Shown: positions 33,169 through 42,137, numbered from the stretch's first letter. The stretch is 42,527 nucleotides of DNA from Bacillota bacterium (GCA_021769295.1 JAETTD010000020.1:1-42527), one strand, 5' to 3'. The notes: a model not told the origin generated them from the letters alone. Program-made: numbers and translations.

Positions 33169-33876
33169 GTGAAGATAACCGAAACAGCCAAAAATATGCT
33201 TTTTCCAAAGGGAACTTACTGCATATGCTGCGGCAAATTGATAGATAACACGAGGACTTACTGCCTGTGCGACCACTGCATAAGGCATATGGACTTTCAA
33301 TATCGGCTTTTGAACAACGATGAGGAGGGAGTCCGGATATTCGACTGCTCGGTTGCAGCCATGGGGTACGGCGTGTATGAGCGCAGGCTGATTTTCAGTC
33401 TGAAATATGACGGAAATACGTATATAGCGAGGATAATCGCACATATATTATATGACTGTCTCAGGCACATTCTTGAAGAAACCGGAGAATGTCCGTGGTT
33501 TAAAGCCGATGTAGCGGTGCCGGTACCCGTGCACAAAACGAAAATGAGAGAAAGGGGCTTTAACCAGGCAGAAAAGATAGCAAAACATTTTGCCGTAATG
33601 TCAAAGATGAAGACTATGCCGGATGGACTGATAAGGGAAAAAGAGACGGATGCTCAAAGGGCTCTTTCGGCATACGAAAGAAAAGAAAACATGAAGGGCG
33701 CTTTTAAAGCGAACCCCAAGAGGCTCGGCGCCATAAGAGACAGGAAAGTTTTGCTTATAGACGACATATATACTACAGGCGCAACGGCTCGGGAGTGCGG
33801 CTGTGCGCTGAAACAGGCGGGCGCAAAAGAAGTTTATTTTTTGTCGCTGCTTGCAAGCAGGCACCAAAAAACATAA
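33169..33876 (+). CDS. comF: ComF family phosphoribosyltransferase-like protein
   Basis: A 235-aa protein. A four-cysteine zinc ribbon lies at the N-terminus (CICCGK, then CLCDHCIRHM). A type I phosphoribosyltransferase domain follows, with the PRPP-loop VLLIDDIYTTGATAREC near the C-terminus and VPVHKTKMRERGFNQAE in the middle. In naturally competent bacteria ComF is needed for DNA uptake or processing, and its pairing with a RecD2 helicase is suggestive. GTG 33169 is preferred over an overlapping TTG (33163) because AAGGG at 33156-33160 then has normal spacing. Confidence 0.9.
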   Translation: MKITETAKNMLFPKGTYCICCGKLIDNTRTYCLCDHCIRHMDFQYRLLNNDEEGVRIFDCSVAAMGYGVYERRLIFSLKYDGNTYIARIIAHILYDCLRHILEETGECPWFKADVAVPVPVHKTKMRERGFNQAEKIAKHFAVMSKMKTMPDGLIREKETDAQRALSAYERKENMKGAFKANPKRLGAIRDRKVLLIDDIYTTGATARECGCALKQAGAKEVYFLSLLASRHQKT

Positions 33877-33885
33877 ATTTTACAC

Positions 33886-33913
33886 TTGAAATATGAATTG
33901 TAAATGTTAGAAT
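33886..33913 (+). promoter_or_regulatory. Promoter of the raiA-type RNA
   Basis: TTGAAA (33886-33891) and TAGAAT (33908-33913) are 16 bp apart. The predicted start is about 33920, exactly the first base of the terminal stem of the RNA. Confidence 0.6.
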
Positions 33914-33919
33914 AAGATA

Positions 33920-34087
33920 GTTGCTTAGGTCTGTGGTTGCAAATCCAAGCCAGGTGCGGGCGAAAGGATCCACGTAAGCTGCCGCAAAGAGAGAATAGGG
34001 CAGTGATCATGGCGTACCTTAGAAGTAAGTCCTCCGCAAAGCGGATAAAGGCAAGTGTGGGGTCAAAGACCAGGTCAGCTAAGCAAC
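33920..34087 (+). ncRNA. raiA-type structured noncoding RNA
   Basis: GTTGCTTAG (33920-33928) pairs perfectly with CTAAGCAAC (34079-34087), closing a 168-nt region with no ORF. Inner helices are visible: CTGCC/GGCAG (33979-33983 with 33999-34003), TCCGC-AAA-GCGGA (34033-34045) and GGTC-AAA-GACC (34061-34071). The location immediately upstream of hpf/raiA and the size fit the raiA motif, a conserved structured RNA of Firmicutes and Actinobacteria with unresolved function. It has its own promoter, and hpf has a separate one after it, so it looks like an independent RNA rather than a riboswitch. Confidence 0.82.
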
Positions 34088-34112
34088 AAATTTAATATTT
34101 ACATAAAAGTCA

Positions 34113-34141
34113 TTTAACTTTCATGTGTGGTGTGTTATAAT
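34113..34141 (+). promoter_or_regulatory. Promoter of hpf
   Basis: TTTAAC (34113-34118) and TATAAT (34136-34141) have a 17-bp spacer, 28 bp before the ATG and after the raiA-type RNA. Confidence 0.55.
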
Positions 34142-34168
34142 AAAAGAAAAGTATAGGAGGTCATCATT

Positions 34169-34693
34169 ATGAAGATCATCGTAACAGGCAAAAATATCAA
34201 TGTGAGTGACAAGATTCAGACTGCAATCGACAAAAAGTTTGAGAAACTCGGAAAGTATTTTGCAGATGATATTAAGGCCAATATAGTGATTCACCCTGAA
34301 AAAGCAAAAGTTAAACTGGAGGCTACGATTGTTGCCAAAGGCACCATTTTCAGGGCTGAAGACGTTTCGCAGGATGTTTTTGATTGTATCGACATAGTTG
34401 CGGATAAATTGCAGAGCCAAATGTCCAAATATAAGGGAAAAATGCTCAGAAAGAACAAGGCCAACGAATCGGTAAGATTTGAGATGATTCCGGAAATTGA
34501 AGAAAAAGAAGAAGGAAAGGTCGTTAAAACCAAGAGATTTCAGCTCACACCGATGACTGTAGACGAAGCGATTCTGCAGATGGAACTTTTGCAGCATACC
34601 TTCTTCGTATTCTTAAATATTGAGACCGACAGCGTAGGCGTGGTATATAAAAGAGAAGACAAAGACTACGGTGTTTTAAACACGATATATTAA
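34169..34693 (+). CDS. hpf: Ribosome hibernation promoting factor, long form
   Basis: A 174-aa protein. The N-terminal RaiA/YfiA domain (about 1-100) begins MKIIVTGKNINVSDKIQTAI. A linker leads to the C-terminal dimerisation domain KTKRFQLTPMTVDEAILQME through FFVFLNIETDSVGVVYKR. Long HPF joins two 70S ribosomes into inactive 100S dimers in stationary phase. TAGGAGGTC gives a strong ribosome binding site. A dedicated terminator follows. Confidence 0.97.
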   Translation: MKIIVTGKNINVSDKIQTAIDKKFEKLGKYFADDIKANIVIHPEKAKVKLEATIVAKGTIFRAEDVSQDVFDCIDIVADKLQSQMSKYKGKMLRKNKANESVRFEMIPEIEEKEEGKVVKTKRFQLTPMTVDEAILQMELLQHTFFVFLNIETDSVGVVYKREDKDYGVLNTIY

Positions 34694-34711
34694 ATATTTA
34701 ACCATAAGACA

Positions 34712-34743
34712 AAAGCCGCAGAAGCAATTCCTGCGGCTTTTAT
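34712..34743 (+). terminator. Rho-independent terminator after hpf
   Basis: AAAGCCGCAG (34712-34721) and CTGCGGCTTT (34731-34740) form a perfect 10-bp stem with a 9-nt loop and a T-rich 3' side. Confidence 0.9.
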
Positions 34744-34760
34744 ATCGTTACATTATCTAC

Positions 34761-34789
34761 TTGAAAACAACACATTTTCAAAGTATAAT
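34761..34789 (+). promoter_or_regulatory. Promoter of the cdaA operon with internal dyad
   Basis: TTGAAA (34761-34766) and TATAAT (34784-34789) are exactly 17 bp apart. TTGAAAA (34761-34767) and TTTTCAA (34775-34781) form an inverted repeat that covers the -35 box and spacer, a plausible operator. Confidence 0.7.
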
Positions 34790-34821
34790 AGATAAAAATA
34801 ACGCAAAGGAATTTTCTGAGT

Positions 34822-35661
34822 ATGGAAACTTTTTTTAATAATATAGTATCCAGCATCGGCGTGACGGATGTGCTGGATATACTGATAGTCGCATTTATAG
34901 TGTATAAAGTATTCGGTTTCATAAGAGAAACCAGAGCAGAGCAGCTTGCAAAGGGAGTGGTGGTGCTCATTGCCGCTACCCTTTTATCAAGTGTGATGCA
35001 CCTTTATACTCTGCACTGGCTGCTTTCGGGTGTGATGACTGCGGGACTTATCGCTCTGGTCGTAATTTTTCAGCCTGAACTCAGGCGAGCTCTTGAGCAC
35101 TTGGGACGTAGCAGGTTTATCAATATTTTAAACGATATTGATAAGGACGAAGCCAAGCGTATGGTTACGGAAATGGTGAAGGCTATAGAGTCCATGTCCG
35201 CTTCCAGAACCGGCGCTCTTATGGTAATCGAAAAAGAAATCACCTTAAACGACATAGTGGAAACGGGAACGGTGATAGATGCGGCGATTTCGGCAGAAAT
35301 GATAGGAAACGTGTTCTATGAAGGGGCTCCGCTTCACGACGGGGCGCTCATACTCAGAGGGGACAGACTTTATGCGGCAGGATGCGTATTGCCGCTTACG
35401 CAGAATAAAGAATTGAGCAAAGAACTCGGTACCAGGCACAGAGCCGGAATCGGAATTACGGAAAATTCCGACGCCCTGGTCATTATCGTATCGGAAGAGA
35501 CAGGAGTTATCTCCATTGCACAAAACGGAGAACTGACCAGATTTGTAGAGGCAAAAAAAGTGGAGAAGGTTCTGCTGGATTTGTACTTGCAGGAGGAAGC
35601 CAGGGGATTTTTTGTGGAAAAGATAAGCAAAGTATTGTCCAGGGGTGAAAAAAATGCTTAA
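34822..35661 (+). CDS. cdaA: Diadenylate cyclase CdaA
   Basis: A 279-aa membrane enzyme making c-di-AMP from two ATP. Three transmembrane helices (about residues 10-85) precede the DAC domain, with the signature motifs DGA (PLHDGALILRGD) and RHRAG (LGTRHRAGIGITE). c-di-AMP controls potassium and osmolyte uptake and wall homeostasis in Firmicutes. Order cdaA-cdaR-glmM is conserved; GlmM can bind and inhibit CdaA. cdaR overlaps its end by 8 nt. Confidence 0.97.
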   Translation: METFFNNIVSSIGVTDVLDILIVAFIVYKVFGFIRETRAEQLAKGVVVLIAATLLSSVMHLYTLHWLLSGVMTAGLIALVVIFQPELRRALEHLGRSRFINILNDIDKDEAKRMVTEMVKAIESMSASRTGALMVIEKEITLNDIVETGTVIDAAISAEMIGNVFYEGAPLHDGALILRGDRLYAAGCVLPLTQNKELSKELGTRHRAGIGITENSDALVIIVSEETGVISIAQNGELTRFVEAKKVEKVLLDLYLQEEARGFFVEKISKVLSRGEKNA

Positions 35662-36844
35662 AAACAAGAAGATAAACATGATTTTGGCTCTGATAGTGGC
35701 AATAGGACTTTGGGCATTTGTTCTCGGAGAGATAAATCCGGAGTCATCCGTTACCGTTCGCGATGTACCTATTACTTTTGCCAATCAGGATGTTCTTGAA
35801 GAATCGGGACTGACAGTGCTCAGCAGCAGCGAGGCCTCCGTAAATATAAGCATTTCGGGACAGCGTACTGCCGTAACACGGGCCAAACAGGCAGACTTTA
35901 GCGTGACCGCTGATTTAGAGGCCCTTTCCCTCGGAAAGAATACCGTAAGATTAAACATATCCGGTCCTGATGATGTAAAGATAGAAAGCGTAAGCACAGA
36001 AAAAATCAGTGTGGAAATCGATGAGCTGATTACGGTTGAAAAGGATATAAATGTGGTGGTAAACGGAGATGTAGGCAGCGACCGAGAAGCTTATATAGTT
36101 GAAACCAGTGATGAAAAAGTAAAGGTTTCAGGTGCAAAGACTCTTGTTGACCGGGTCACAGGAGTAAATGCCTTGCTTGATGCCAAAGAGATAGGAGACA
36201 ACATGAAAACCTTTGACGCCGTGCTTGTTCCTGTGGACAGTCAGGGCGCAAAGGTGGAGAACATCAATCTGGGCGGTAAAAAAGTAAGAGTTACGGCGGT
36301 GATGTTTAATAAAAAGACGGTGCATCTTGATGTTCCGGTGATAAACCAGGATTCCGGAGACGTGGAAAGAAGCGTTACTGTTCCGAAAACTATTATAATC
36401 AAAGGAACGGAAGATGATTTAAAGGGTGTGGGAAGCATTACATGCAAGACTTTGGACTTGAGCAGAATCAACGAAAATGCTACCGTTGCCCTTGAACCGG
36501 TGCTGCCGGACGGCATATACGTAGGTGACGAGTCTTTAAATCTTTCGGCTTCCGTTACCGTAAAGTCCATGAGCAAGGCGGAATTCAGCTTCGATGAGAA
36601 GGATATTAAAATTTTAAATAAGAAAGACGGATTAAGCTACAGCATAGCGAATATGAATTTTAAAATAGAGGCAGTAGGCAAAGAAAGCGTAATATCGGGG
36701 CTTTCGGCGGCGGACTTTACGATTTCGGCAGATGTGAGCGGTCTTGACAGAGGCACTCACACCGTGACACTTGAAATCGTATGCGGCAAAAGTGCTTCTG
36801 CCATTAAGGCTTCCGTTGAAAAAGCGGAAATAACCATAGAATGA
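35654..36844 (+). CDS. cdaR: CdaR, YbbR-domain regulator of diadenylate cyclase
   Basis: A 396-aa membrane-anchored extracytoplasmic protein. An N-terminal helix (about 8-25, MILALIVAIGLWAFVLGE) is followed by repeated YbbR domains (SVTVRDVPITFANQD, then ITVEKDINVVVNGD, and more), about four in all. CdaR binds CdaA and modulates its activity. The start is ATG 35654, with AGGGGTG just upstream; an in-frame GTG at 35645 is embedded in that ribosome binding site. Confidence 0.95.
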   Translation: MLKNKKINMILALIVAIGLWAFVLGEINPESSVTVRDVPITFANQDVLEESGLTVLSSSEASVNISISGQRTAVTRAKQADFSVTADLEALSLGKNTVRLNISGPDDVKIESVSTEKISVEIDELITVEKDINVVVNGDVGSDREAYIVETSDEKVKVSGAKTLVDRVTGVNALLDAKEIGDNMKTFDAVLVPVDSQGAKVENINLGGKKVRVTAVMFNKKTVHLDVPVINQDSGDVERSVTVPKTIIIKGTEDDLKGVGSITCKTLDLSRINENATVALEPVLPDGIYVGDESLNLSASVTVKSMSKAEFSFDEKDIKILNKKDGLSYSIANMNFKIEAVGKESVISGLSAADFTISADVSGLDRGTHTVTLEIVCGKSASAIKASVEKAEITIE

Positions 36845-36863
36845 TGAAAGCGGGGAAAATAAT

Positions 36864-38213
36864 ATGGGAAGACTGTTCGGAACTGACGGAGTGAGAGGAA
36901 TAGCCAACAAAGAACTTACCCCTGAACTTGCCTTTAATCTGGGCAAGGCGGGCGCATATGTTTTAAAGACAAAGAACGAAAGACCTATAGTTGTCATAGG
37001 TAAAGATACCAGAATTTCGGGAGATATGCTTGAAAACGCATTGACAGCCGGAATCCTCGCCGTAGGAGGCAATGTAATCAAGGCAGGAGTCATACCGACG
37101 CCGGCAGTTGCCTACTTGGCAAAGTATTACGATGCAGATGCAGGGATAGTGATAAGCGCATCCCATAACACCTTTGAGTATAACGGAATCAAGTTCTTCA
37201 ACGGCGAAGGCTACAAACTTGACGATATGCTTGAAGAAAAAATAGAAGATATAATCATCAGCAATGTCGATGTAAACAGTCATATAACAGGCGATTTGAT
37301 AGGAAAATGCCTTGAGGCTTCCGAGAACGCTTCCGACTTGTATGTCAAGCACCTGCTAAAAACCGTTGATTACAGGCTTGACGGCAAAAAAATAGCTTTG
37401 GATTGCGCCAACGGAGCATCCTACGAGATAGCCGAAAAGGTGTACCGGGCTCTCGGAGCGGAAACAGTGGTAATGGGCAACAAGCCTAACGGAGTGAACA
37501 TAAACGACGGATGCGGCTCAACACATCCGGAAAAACTGGGAGAACTGGTAAAAAGTACAGGAGCGGACATAGGTCTTGCCTTTGACGGAGACGCAGACAG
37601 ACTGATAGTCGTTGACGAAAAAGGATGCGTGATAGACGGCGACCGGGTTATAGCCATATGCGCCCGCATGCTGAAAGAGCAGGGCAGACTGGCAAAGAAC
37701 AGAGTTACCGCTACGGTTATGAGCAACATAGGCTTCCATAAAGCCATGGAAGAATCAGGTATAGAAGTGGATGTTACCGGTGTAGGAGACAGGTATGTGC
37801 TTGAGAGAATGCTGGAGACCGGCTGCGTAATCGGAGGAGAACAGTCGGGACACATTATTTTCAGAGAACACACAACCACAGGTGACGGAGTTCTCTCCTC
37901 GCTGCAATTTATGGGAGCGATTAAAGACAGCGATAAAAAGCCGTCTGAGCTTGCTGCGGAGATAGAAATCTTCCCACAGGTTTTGGTCAATGCACGCATA
38001 AACAACGACTATAAGAAGACTTATATGAAAGACGAAGAAGTGGCACATGCCATTGAGGAGATTGAACAGCAGCTTGCAGGAAACGGCAGGGTGCTCATAA
38101 GACCTTCAGGAACGGAACCTCTGGTTCGTGTAATGCTTGAAGGCAACGACAAACAGCAAATAGACGATTTGGCTCACGAGCTTGCTGAGCTTATCGAAGA
38201 AAAATTTAGGTAG
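36864..38213 (+). CDS. glmM: Phosphoglucosamine mutase
   Basis: A 449-aa enzyme converting glucosamine-6-phosphate to glucosamine-1-phosphate for UDP-GlcNAc synthesis. The phosphoserine loop is VISASHNTFEYNG with S100, the metal-binding loop AFDGDADRLIV (DxDxD) near 240, the sugar-binding GGEQSGH, and the phosphate loop RPSGTEPLVRVM near the end. The N-terminus MGRLFGTDGVRG is diagnostic. It lies in the cdaA operon, 9 bp before the glmS start. Confidence 0.98.
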   Translation: MGRLFGTDGVRGIANKELTPELAFNLGKAGAYVLKTKNERPIVVIGKDTRISGDMLENALTAGILAVGGNVIKAGVIPTPAVAYLAKYYDADAGIVISASHNTFEYNGIKFFNGEGYKLDDMLEEKIEDIIISNVDVNSHITGDLIGKCLEASENASDLYVKHLLKTVDYRLDGKKIALDCANGASYEIAEKVYRALGAETVVMGNKPNGVNINDGCGSTHPEKLGELVKSTGADIGLAFDGDADRLIVVDEKGCVIDGDRVIAICARMLKEQGRLAKNRVTATVMSNIGFHKAMEESGIEVDVTGVGDRYVLERMLETGCVIGGEQSGHIIFREHTTTGDGVLSSLQFMGAIKDSDKKPSELAAEIEIFPQVLVNARINNDYKKTYMKDEEVAHAIEEIEQQLAGNGRVLIRPSGTEPLVRVMLEGNDKQQIDDLAHELAELIEEKFR

Positions 38214-38222
38214 GTGACGGAT

Positions 38223-40058
38223 ATGTGCGGTATCGTAGGATATATAGGAAAAGACAATGCAAAGGATGTTATTATAGACGGCCTTAAAAAGCTGGAATAC
38301 AGAGGATATGATTCGGCCGGCATTGCCGTTGTGAGAAACGGCAAGCTGGAAATCAAGAAACATGTGGGAGGTATAGCCAATCTGGAAAATCTGATTGGAG
38401 ACGACCCTATGACCAGCCATATAGGTATAGGCCATACGAGGTGGGCGACTCACGGCGCACCTTCGGATTTAAACGCCCATCCTCACAGCAATGAAGATGA
38501 GACCATAGCTATAATTCACAACGGTATAATAGAAAATTATCAGGAACTGAAGCAGGAACTGATAGAAAAACACAATATAAAGTTCAAGTCCGAAACGGAT
38601 ACAGAGGTAATTGCTCAGCTTATAGGCGTAATATATAAAGAGAAGAAAGACTTGCTTGAATCCGTGTTTGCGGCGGAAGAAAAGATGCGTGGAGCCTATG
38701 CTATCGTAGCCGTTGCACAGGATGAACCGGACAAAATCGTTGCGGTCAGAAAGGACGCGCCGCTTATCGTAGGATTGGGAAAGGGCAGCAACTTTATCGC
38801 ATCTGATATTCCGGCTCTGCTTAAATACGTAAAGGAAATATACCTTATCGAAAATAACGAAACGGTTCTTGCCACCGCCGACGAGGTAAAGATTTTTGAT
38901 GAGAACAGAAATGAAATAAAGAGAGAAGTTTTCCATGTTACATGGGATGCGGATTCAGCAGAAAAGGAAGGCTTTGAGCATTTCATGCTCAAGGAGATAT
39001 ACGAGCAGCCTAAAGGCCTTTCCGAAACCCTCAATCGCCGTTTGGATGAAACGGGAAAGATAAACCTTGAGGGTATAACCCTTACAAAGGAGCAGATAGA
39101 AAACTTCAGCAAGATTTATATCGTGGCCTGCGGAACAGCATACCATGCAGGATTGGTAGGCAAATATATAATAGAGCAGCTTGTAAAGATTCCTGTAGAA
39201 GTAGATGTTGCCTCCGAATTCAGATACAGAAATCCTCTTGTTGATGAAAATACTTTATTCATTGCAATCAGCCAGTCAGGAGAAACCCTCGATACTCTGG
39301 CAGCGTTGAGGGAAGCCAAGAGCAAGGGCGCAAGAGTGTTGAGCGTTGTAAACGTTGTGGGAAGCTCGGTTGCAAGAGAATCGGACGATGTATTCTATAC
39401 CTGGGCAGGCCCTGAAATTGCCGTGGCTTCGACCAAGGCCTATACAACGCAGCTCATGTGCATGTATATGCTGGCGCTTTACATGGGACTGGAAAAGGGA
39501 ACCATAACGAGAGAATTCTATGACCGCTTTATAAAAGACTTGCAGGGAATTCCGGCTAAGCTTGAAACCTTCCTGAAAAAGGCTCCTGAAATCGAAGAAG
39601 AGGCTAAACAGCTTTACAACAGAGAGCAGGTATTTTTCATAGGCAGAGGTCTTGACTCGGCAGTTTCCTATGAAGGTTCGCTAAAACTGAAGGAAATTTC
39701 GTATATAAATTCCTTTGCCATTGCGGCAGGAGAACTCAAGCATGGAACCATAGCACTTATGGAACCGGGGACTCTGGTAATTGCCCTTGCATGTCAGGAC
39801 TTTCTATATGAGAAAATGGTTTCAAACATACAGGAAATCAAGGCGAGGGGAGCATATGTCATGGCTGTTGCCAAGGAAGGAAACGTCTCTATTGAGGCAC
39901 AGAGCGACAGGATGATTTATATACCTGAATGCAGAGACGAAATTGCGCCTCTCATAAGCGTGGTTCCGCTGCAACTGTTTGCATATTACGTTGCAAAGGA
40001 AAGAGGATGCAACATAGATAAACCTAAAAATTTGGCAAAATCCGTTACGGTAGAATAG
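38223..40058 (+). CDS. glmS: Glutamine-fructose-6-phosphate aminotransferase (isomerizing)
   Basis: A 611-aa enzyme making glucosamine-6-phosphate. The N-terminal glutaminase begins MCGIVGYIG, so Cys2 becomes the nucleophile after Met removal. This fixes the start at ATG 38223 rather than an in-frame GTG nine bases earlier. Two SIS domains follow (SQSGETLDTLAAL at about 346) and the C-terminus ends NLAKSVTVE. The 9-bp gap after glmM leaves no room for a glmS ribozyme leader, so feedback by GlcN6P must use another route. Confidence 0.98.
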   Translation: MCGIVGYIGKDNAKDVIIDGLKKLEYRGYDSAGIAVVRNGKLEIKKHVGGIANLENLIGDDPMTSHIGIGHTRWATHGAPSDLNAHPHSNEDETIAIIHNGIIENYQELKQELIEKHNIKFKSETDTEVIAQLIGVIYKEKKDLLESVFAAEEKMRGAYAIVAVAQDEPDKIVAVRKDAPLIVGLGKGSNFIASDIPALLKYVKEIYLIENNETVLATADEVKIFDENRNEIKREVFHVTWDADSAEKEGFEHFMLKEIYEQPKGLSETLNRRLDETGKINLEGITLTKEQIENFSKIYIVACGTAYHAGLVGKYIIEQLVKIPVEVDVASEFRYRNPLVDENTLFIAISQSGETLDTLAALREAKSKGARVLSVVNVVGSSVARESDDVFYTWAGPEIAVASTKAYTTQLMCMYMLALYMGLEKGTITREFYDRFIKDLQGIPAKLETFLKKAPEIEEEAKQLYNREQVFFIGRGLDSAVSYEGSLKLKEISYINSFAIAAGELKHGTIALMEPGTLVIALACQDFLYEKMVSNIQEIKARGAYVMAVAKEGNVSIEAQSDRMIYIPECRDEIAPLISVVPLQLFAYYVAKERGCNIDKPKNLAKSVTVE

Positions 40059-40071
40059 AGGTAATGTACAA

Positions 40072-41322
40072 ATGAAAAATTATGAAGTAAGAGACATGGC
40101 CCTGGCACCGTCAGGGCATAAAAAGATTCAATGGGTAAAGGATAACATGCCCCTTTTAAGCGGACTTGAAGAAGAGTTTGCGGCAACAAAACCCTTCGAG
40201 GGAGTGAAAATATCCCTTTCGGTACATCTCGAAGCCAAGACTGCATATCTGTGCCTTGTCTTAGCGGCAGGAGGAGCGGATATGTCAGTTACGGGAAGCA
40301 ATGTTTTGAGCACTCAGGATGATGTGGCTGCGGCTCTTGCTGACAGCGGGCTCAAGGTATTTGCATATCATGGCGCTACTCAGGAAGAATATCAGAGACA
40401 CATAGAAATGTGCCTCGCTCATAAACCTAATATTATCATAGACGACGGCGGAGATTTGGTAAGCTTTCTCCACGAAAAACGCCCTGACCTGATGACCGAT
40501 GTCTGGGGCGGCTGCGAAGAAACCACCACCGGCGTAATAAGACTTAAGGCCATGGAAAAAGAAGGTATTCTTACCTTCCCAATGGTAGCGGTAAACGATG
40601 CGGACTGCAAGCATCTGTTCGACAACAGATACGGCACGGGTCAGTCTGTATGGGACAGCATTATGCGCAATACCAATCTCATCATTGCAGCCAAAAAGGT
40701 TGTAGTGATAGGATACGGCTGGTGTTCAAGAGGCATCGCTATGAGAGCGGCTGCCCTCGGAGCACAGGTAATAGTTACCGAAATAGACCCTGTAAAGGCC
40801 ATTGAAGCCAAAATGGATGGATTTTCGGTTATGCCTATGGCAAAGGCTGCTCACTTCGGGGATATATTCGTTTCGGCAACGGGATGCTGCAAGACCATAA
40901 CCACAGAGCACATGATGAATATGAAAGACGGAGCCATTCTGACCAATGCAGGACATTTTGACTGCGAGGTTGATATGGCAGGCCTTGAAAAATTTGCCGT
41001 TGAGAAAAAAGAGCGCAGAAACAATATCATGGGATATAAACTGCCAAACGGCAAGTGGGTAAATGTGATAGGCGAAGGCAGACTGGTAAATATTGCCGCA
41101 GCAGACGGACATCCTGCGGAAATTATGGACATGAGCTTTGCGGTGCAGGCTATGTCCGCATTATATATAAGAAATAATCATGAGAATTTGGAAAACAAGG
41201 TAATCGACGTTTCGAAAGAAATTGACGATGTAATAGCACGAAGGAAACTTGCAGCATGGGGCATCGAGATAGATGAACTCACTGAAGAACAGGAAAAATA
41301 CCTCAATAGCTGGCAAGTATAG
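40072..41322 (+). CDS. ahcY: Adenosylhomocysteinase
   Basis: A 416-aa enzyme that splits S-adenosylhomocysteine to adenosine and homocysteine, part of the methyl cycle. Motifs: SVHLEAKTAYLCLVLAAGGA with the substrate-binding residues, GCEETTTGVIRLKAM, the NAD-binding loop GYGWCSRGIAMRAAALGA, and NAGHFDCEVDM. Its length matches the shorter bacterial/archaeal form lacking the insert of some enzymes. It follows glmS by 13 bp and precedes the DUF436 gene by 12 bp. Confidence 0.95.
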   Translation: MKNYEVRDMALAPSGHKKIQWVKDNMPLLSGLEEEFAATKPFEGVKISLSVHLEAKTAYLCLVLAAGGADMSVTGSNVLSTQDDVAAALADSGLKVFAYHGATQEEYQRHIEMCLAHKPNIIIDDGGDLVSFLHEKRPDLMTDVWGGCEETTTGVIRLKAMEKEGILTFPMVAVNDADCKHLFDNRYGTGQSVWDSIMRNTNLIIAAKKVVVIGYGWCSRGIAMRAAALGAQVIVTEIDPVKAIEAKMDGFSVMPMAKAAHFGDIFVSATGCCKTITTEHMMNMKDGAILTNAGHFDCEVDMAGLEKFAVEKKERRNNIMGYKLPNGKWVNVIGEGRLVNIAAADGHPAEIMDMSFAVQAMSALYIRNNHENLENKVIDVSKEIDDVIARRKLAAWGIEIDELTEEQEKYLNSWQV

Positions 41323-41334
41323 AAGGAGAGTAAA

Positions 41335-41910
41335 ATGAGCTTTACTTATGATGAAATTAAAAAGCAGGCAGCCGATGCCTGCAGCGAATTGGTTGAGACA
41401 GCCAAACTGAAGGCGGGAGACATATTTGTGGTCGGATGCAGTTCCAGCGAAGTTATGGGACAGCGCATAGGAAAGGCTTCGGATATAAACGCTGCGGAAG
41501 CGGTGTATGAGGGCATAATGAGCGTTATAGAGCCAAAAGGAATATTTTTGGCTGCCCAGTGCTGCGAACACTTAAACCGTGCCGTAATAGTGGAAAAAGC
41601 GGCTCTGCTGCCCGGAAGCGAAATAGTGAACGTCGTGCCTCAGCCCAAGGCAGGGGGATCTTTTGCGACGACCATGTATAAGAACGCCAAGTGCCCGGTA
41701 GCGGTCGAAGAAATAAAAGCGGATGCGGGTATGGATATAGGAGACGCATTGATAGGAATGCAGCTCAAGAAAGTGGCGGTACCTGTGAGAATATCCATAA
41801 AGCAGATAGGCGAGGCTCACGTAACATGCGCAAGAACCAGACCGAAATTTATAGGCGGTTCACGGGCTGTCTATGACGAAAAACTTTCGGGCGGAGATAT
41901 TCCGAGATAA
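41335..41910 (+). CDS. DUF436 (YwlG/TIGR01440) family protein
   Basis: A 191-aa protein of unknown function, conserved in Firmicutes. It has the typical SYDEI-like N-terminus (SFTYDEIKKQAADACSELV), VGCSSSEVMGQRIGKASD, and AAQCCEHLNRAVIVEKAA with a Cys-Cys pair. The end has a GGSRAVYD segment. In Bacillus the gene neighbours glyA; here it follows ahcY, so a link to one-carbon or nucleoside metabolism is possible (inference). AAGGAGAG precedes ATG 41335. Confidence 0.9.
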   Translation: MSFTYDEIKKQAADACSELVETAKLKAGDIFVVGCSSSEVMGQRIGKASDINAAEAVYEGIMSVIEPKGIFLAAQCCEHLNRAVIVEKAALLPGSEIVNVVPQPKAGGSFATTMYKNAKCPVAVEEIKADAGMDIGDALIGMQLKKVAVPVRISIKQIGEAHVTCARTRPKFIGGSRAVYDEKLSGGDIPR

Positions 41911-41930
41911 AAGTTTTTTGATTTTACGGT

Positions 41931-41959
41931 AACAAAAACCTGCGGGAAGTCATATTCTA
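41931..41959 (+). promoter_or_regulatory. Possible mother-cell sigma (SigE/SigK type) promoter
   Basis: CATATTCTA (41951-41959) fits the CATAnnnTA -10 consensus of SigE and SigK, and AACA lies 16 bp upstream (41931-41934), as for SigK. It precedes a 33-aa YjcZ-like ORF. This is a short pattern and could be chance. Confidence 0.3.
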
Positions 41960-42015
41960 TACTACAACTGAATAAGTTTTATATTCAAAAAATATGAAAG
42001 AAGTAGGTGAATTAT

Positions 42016-42117
42016 ATGGGAAATAATTGTGGTCTTTTAGGAGACGGCGGAGTAGATACCAGCTTGTTATTCTTTTTCTTGTTACTGGTGATTATTTTCT
42101 GCAACTGCTATAACTAA
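42016..42117 (+). CDS. Small YjcZ-like hydrophobic protein, 33 aa
   Basis: The peptide starts MGNNCGLLGDGGVD and continues TSLLFFFLLLVIIFCNCYN. A Gly/Asn/Cys-rich head joined to one hydrophobic segment is the pattern of YjcZ-like small proteins of spore-forming Firmicutes, some of which are made during sporulation. It has a ribosome binding site (AGTAGGTGA at 42002-42010) and a dedicated terminator downstream, which supports a real gene. Family call is by composition only. Confidence 0.65.
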   Translation: MGNNCGLLGDGGVDTSLLFFFLLLVIIFCNCYN

Positions 42118-42137
42118 ATAAACGGCAATACCTAAGA

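Noticed and set aside
33920-34087. 6S RNA, SRP RNA or RNase P RNA
   Set aside because: Too short for RNase P, no SRP tetraloop-type motif, and no long double helix with a central bubble as in 6S; position before hpf fits raiA RNA better.
38214-38222. glmS ribozyme or longer GlmS start
   Set aside because: Only 9 bp separate glmM and glmS, and GlmS needs Met-Cys at its N-terminus, which ATG 38223 provides.
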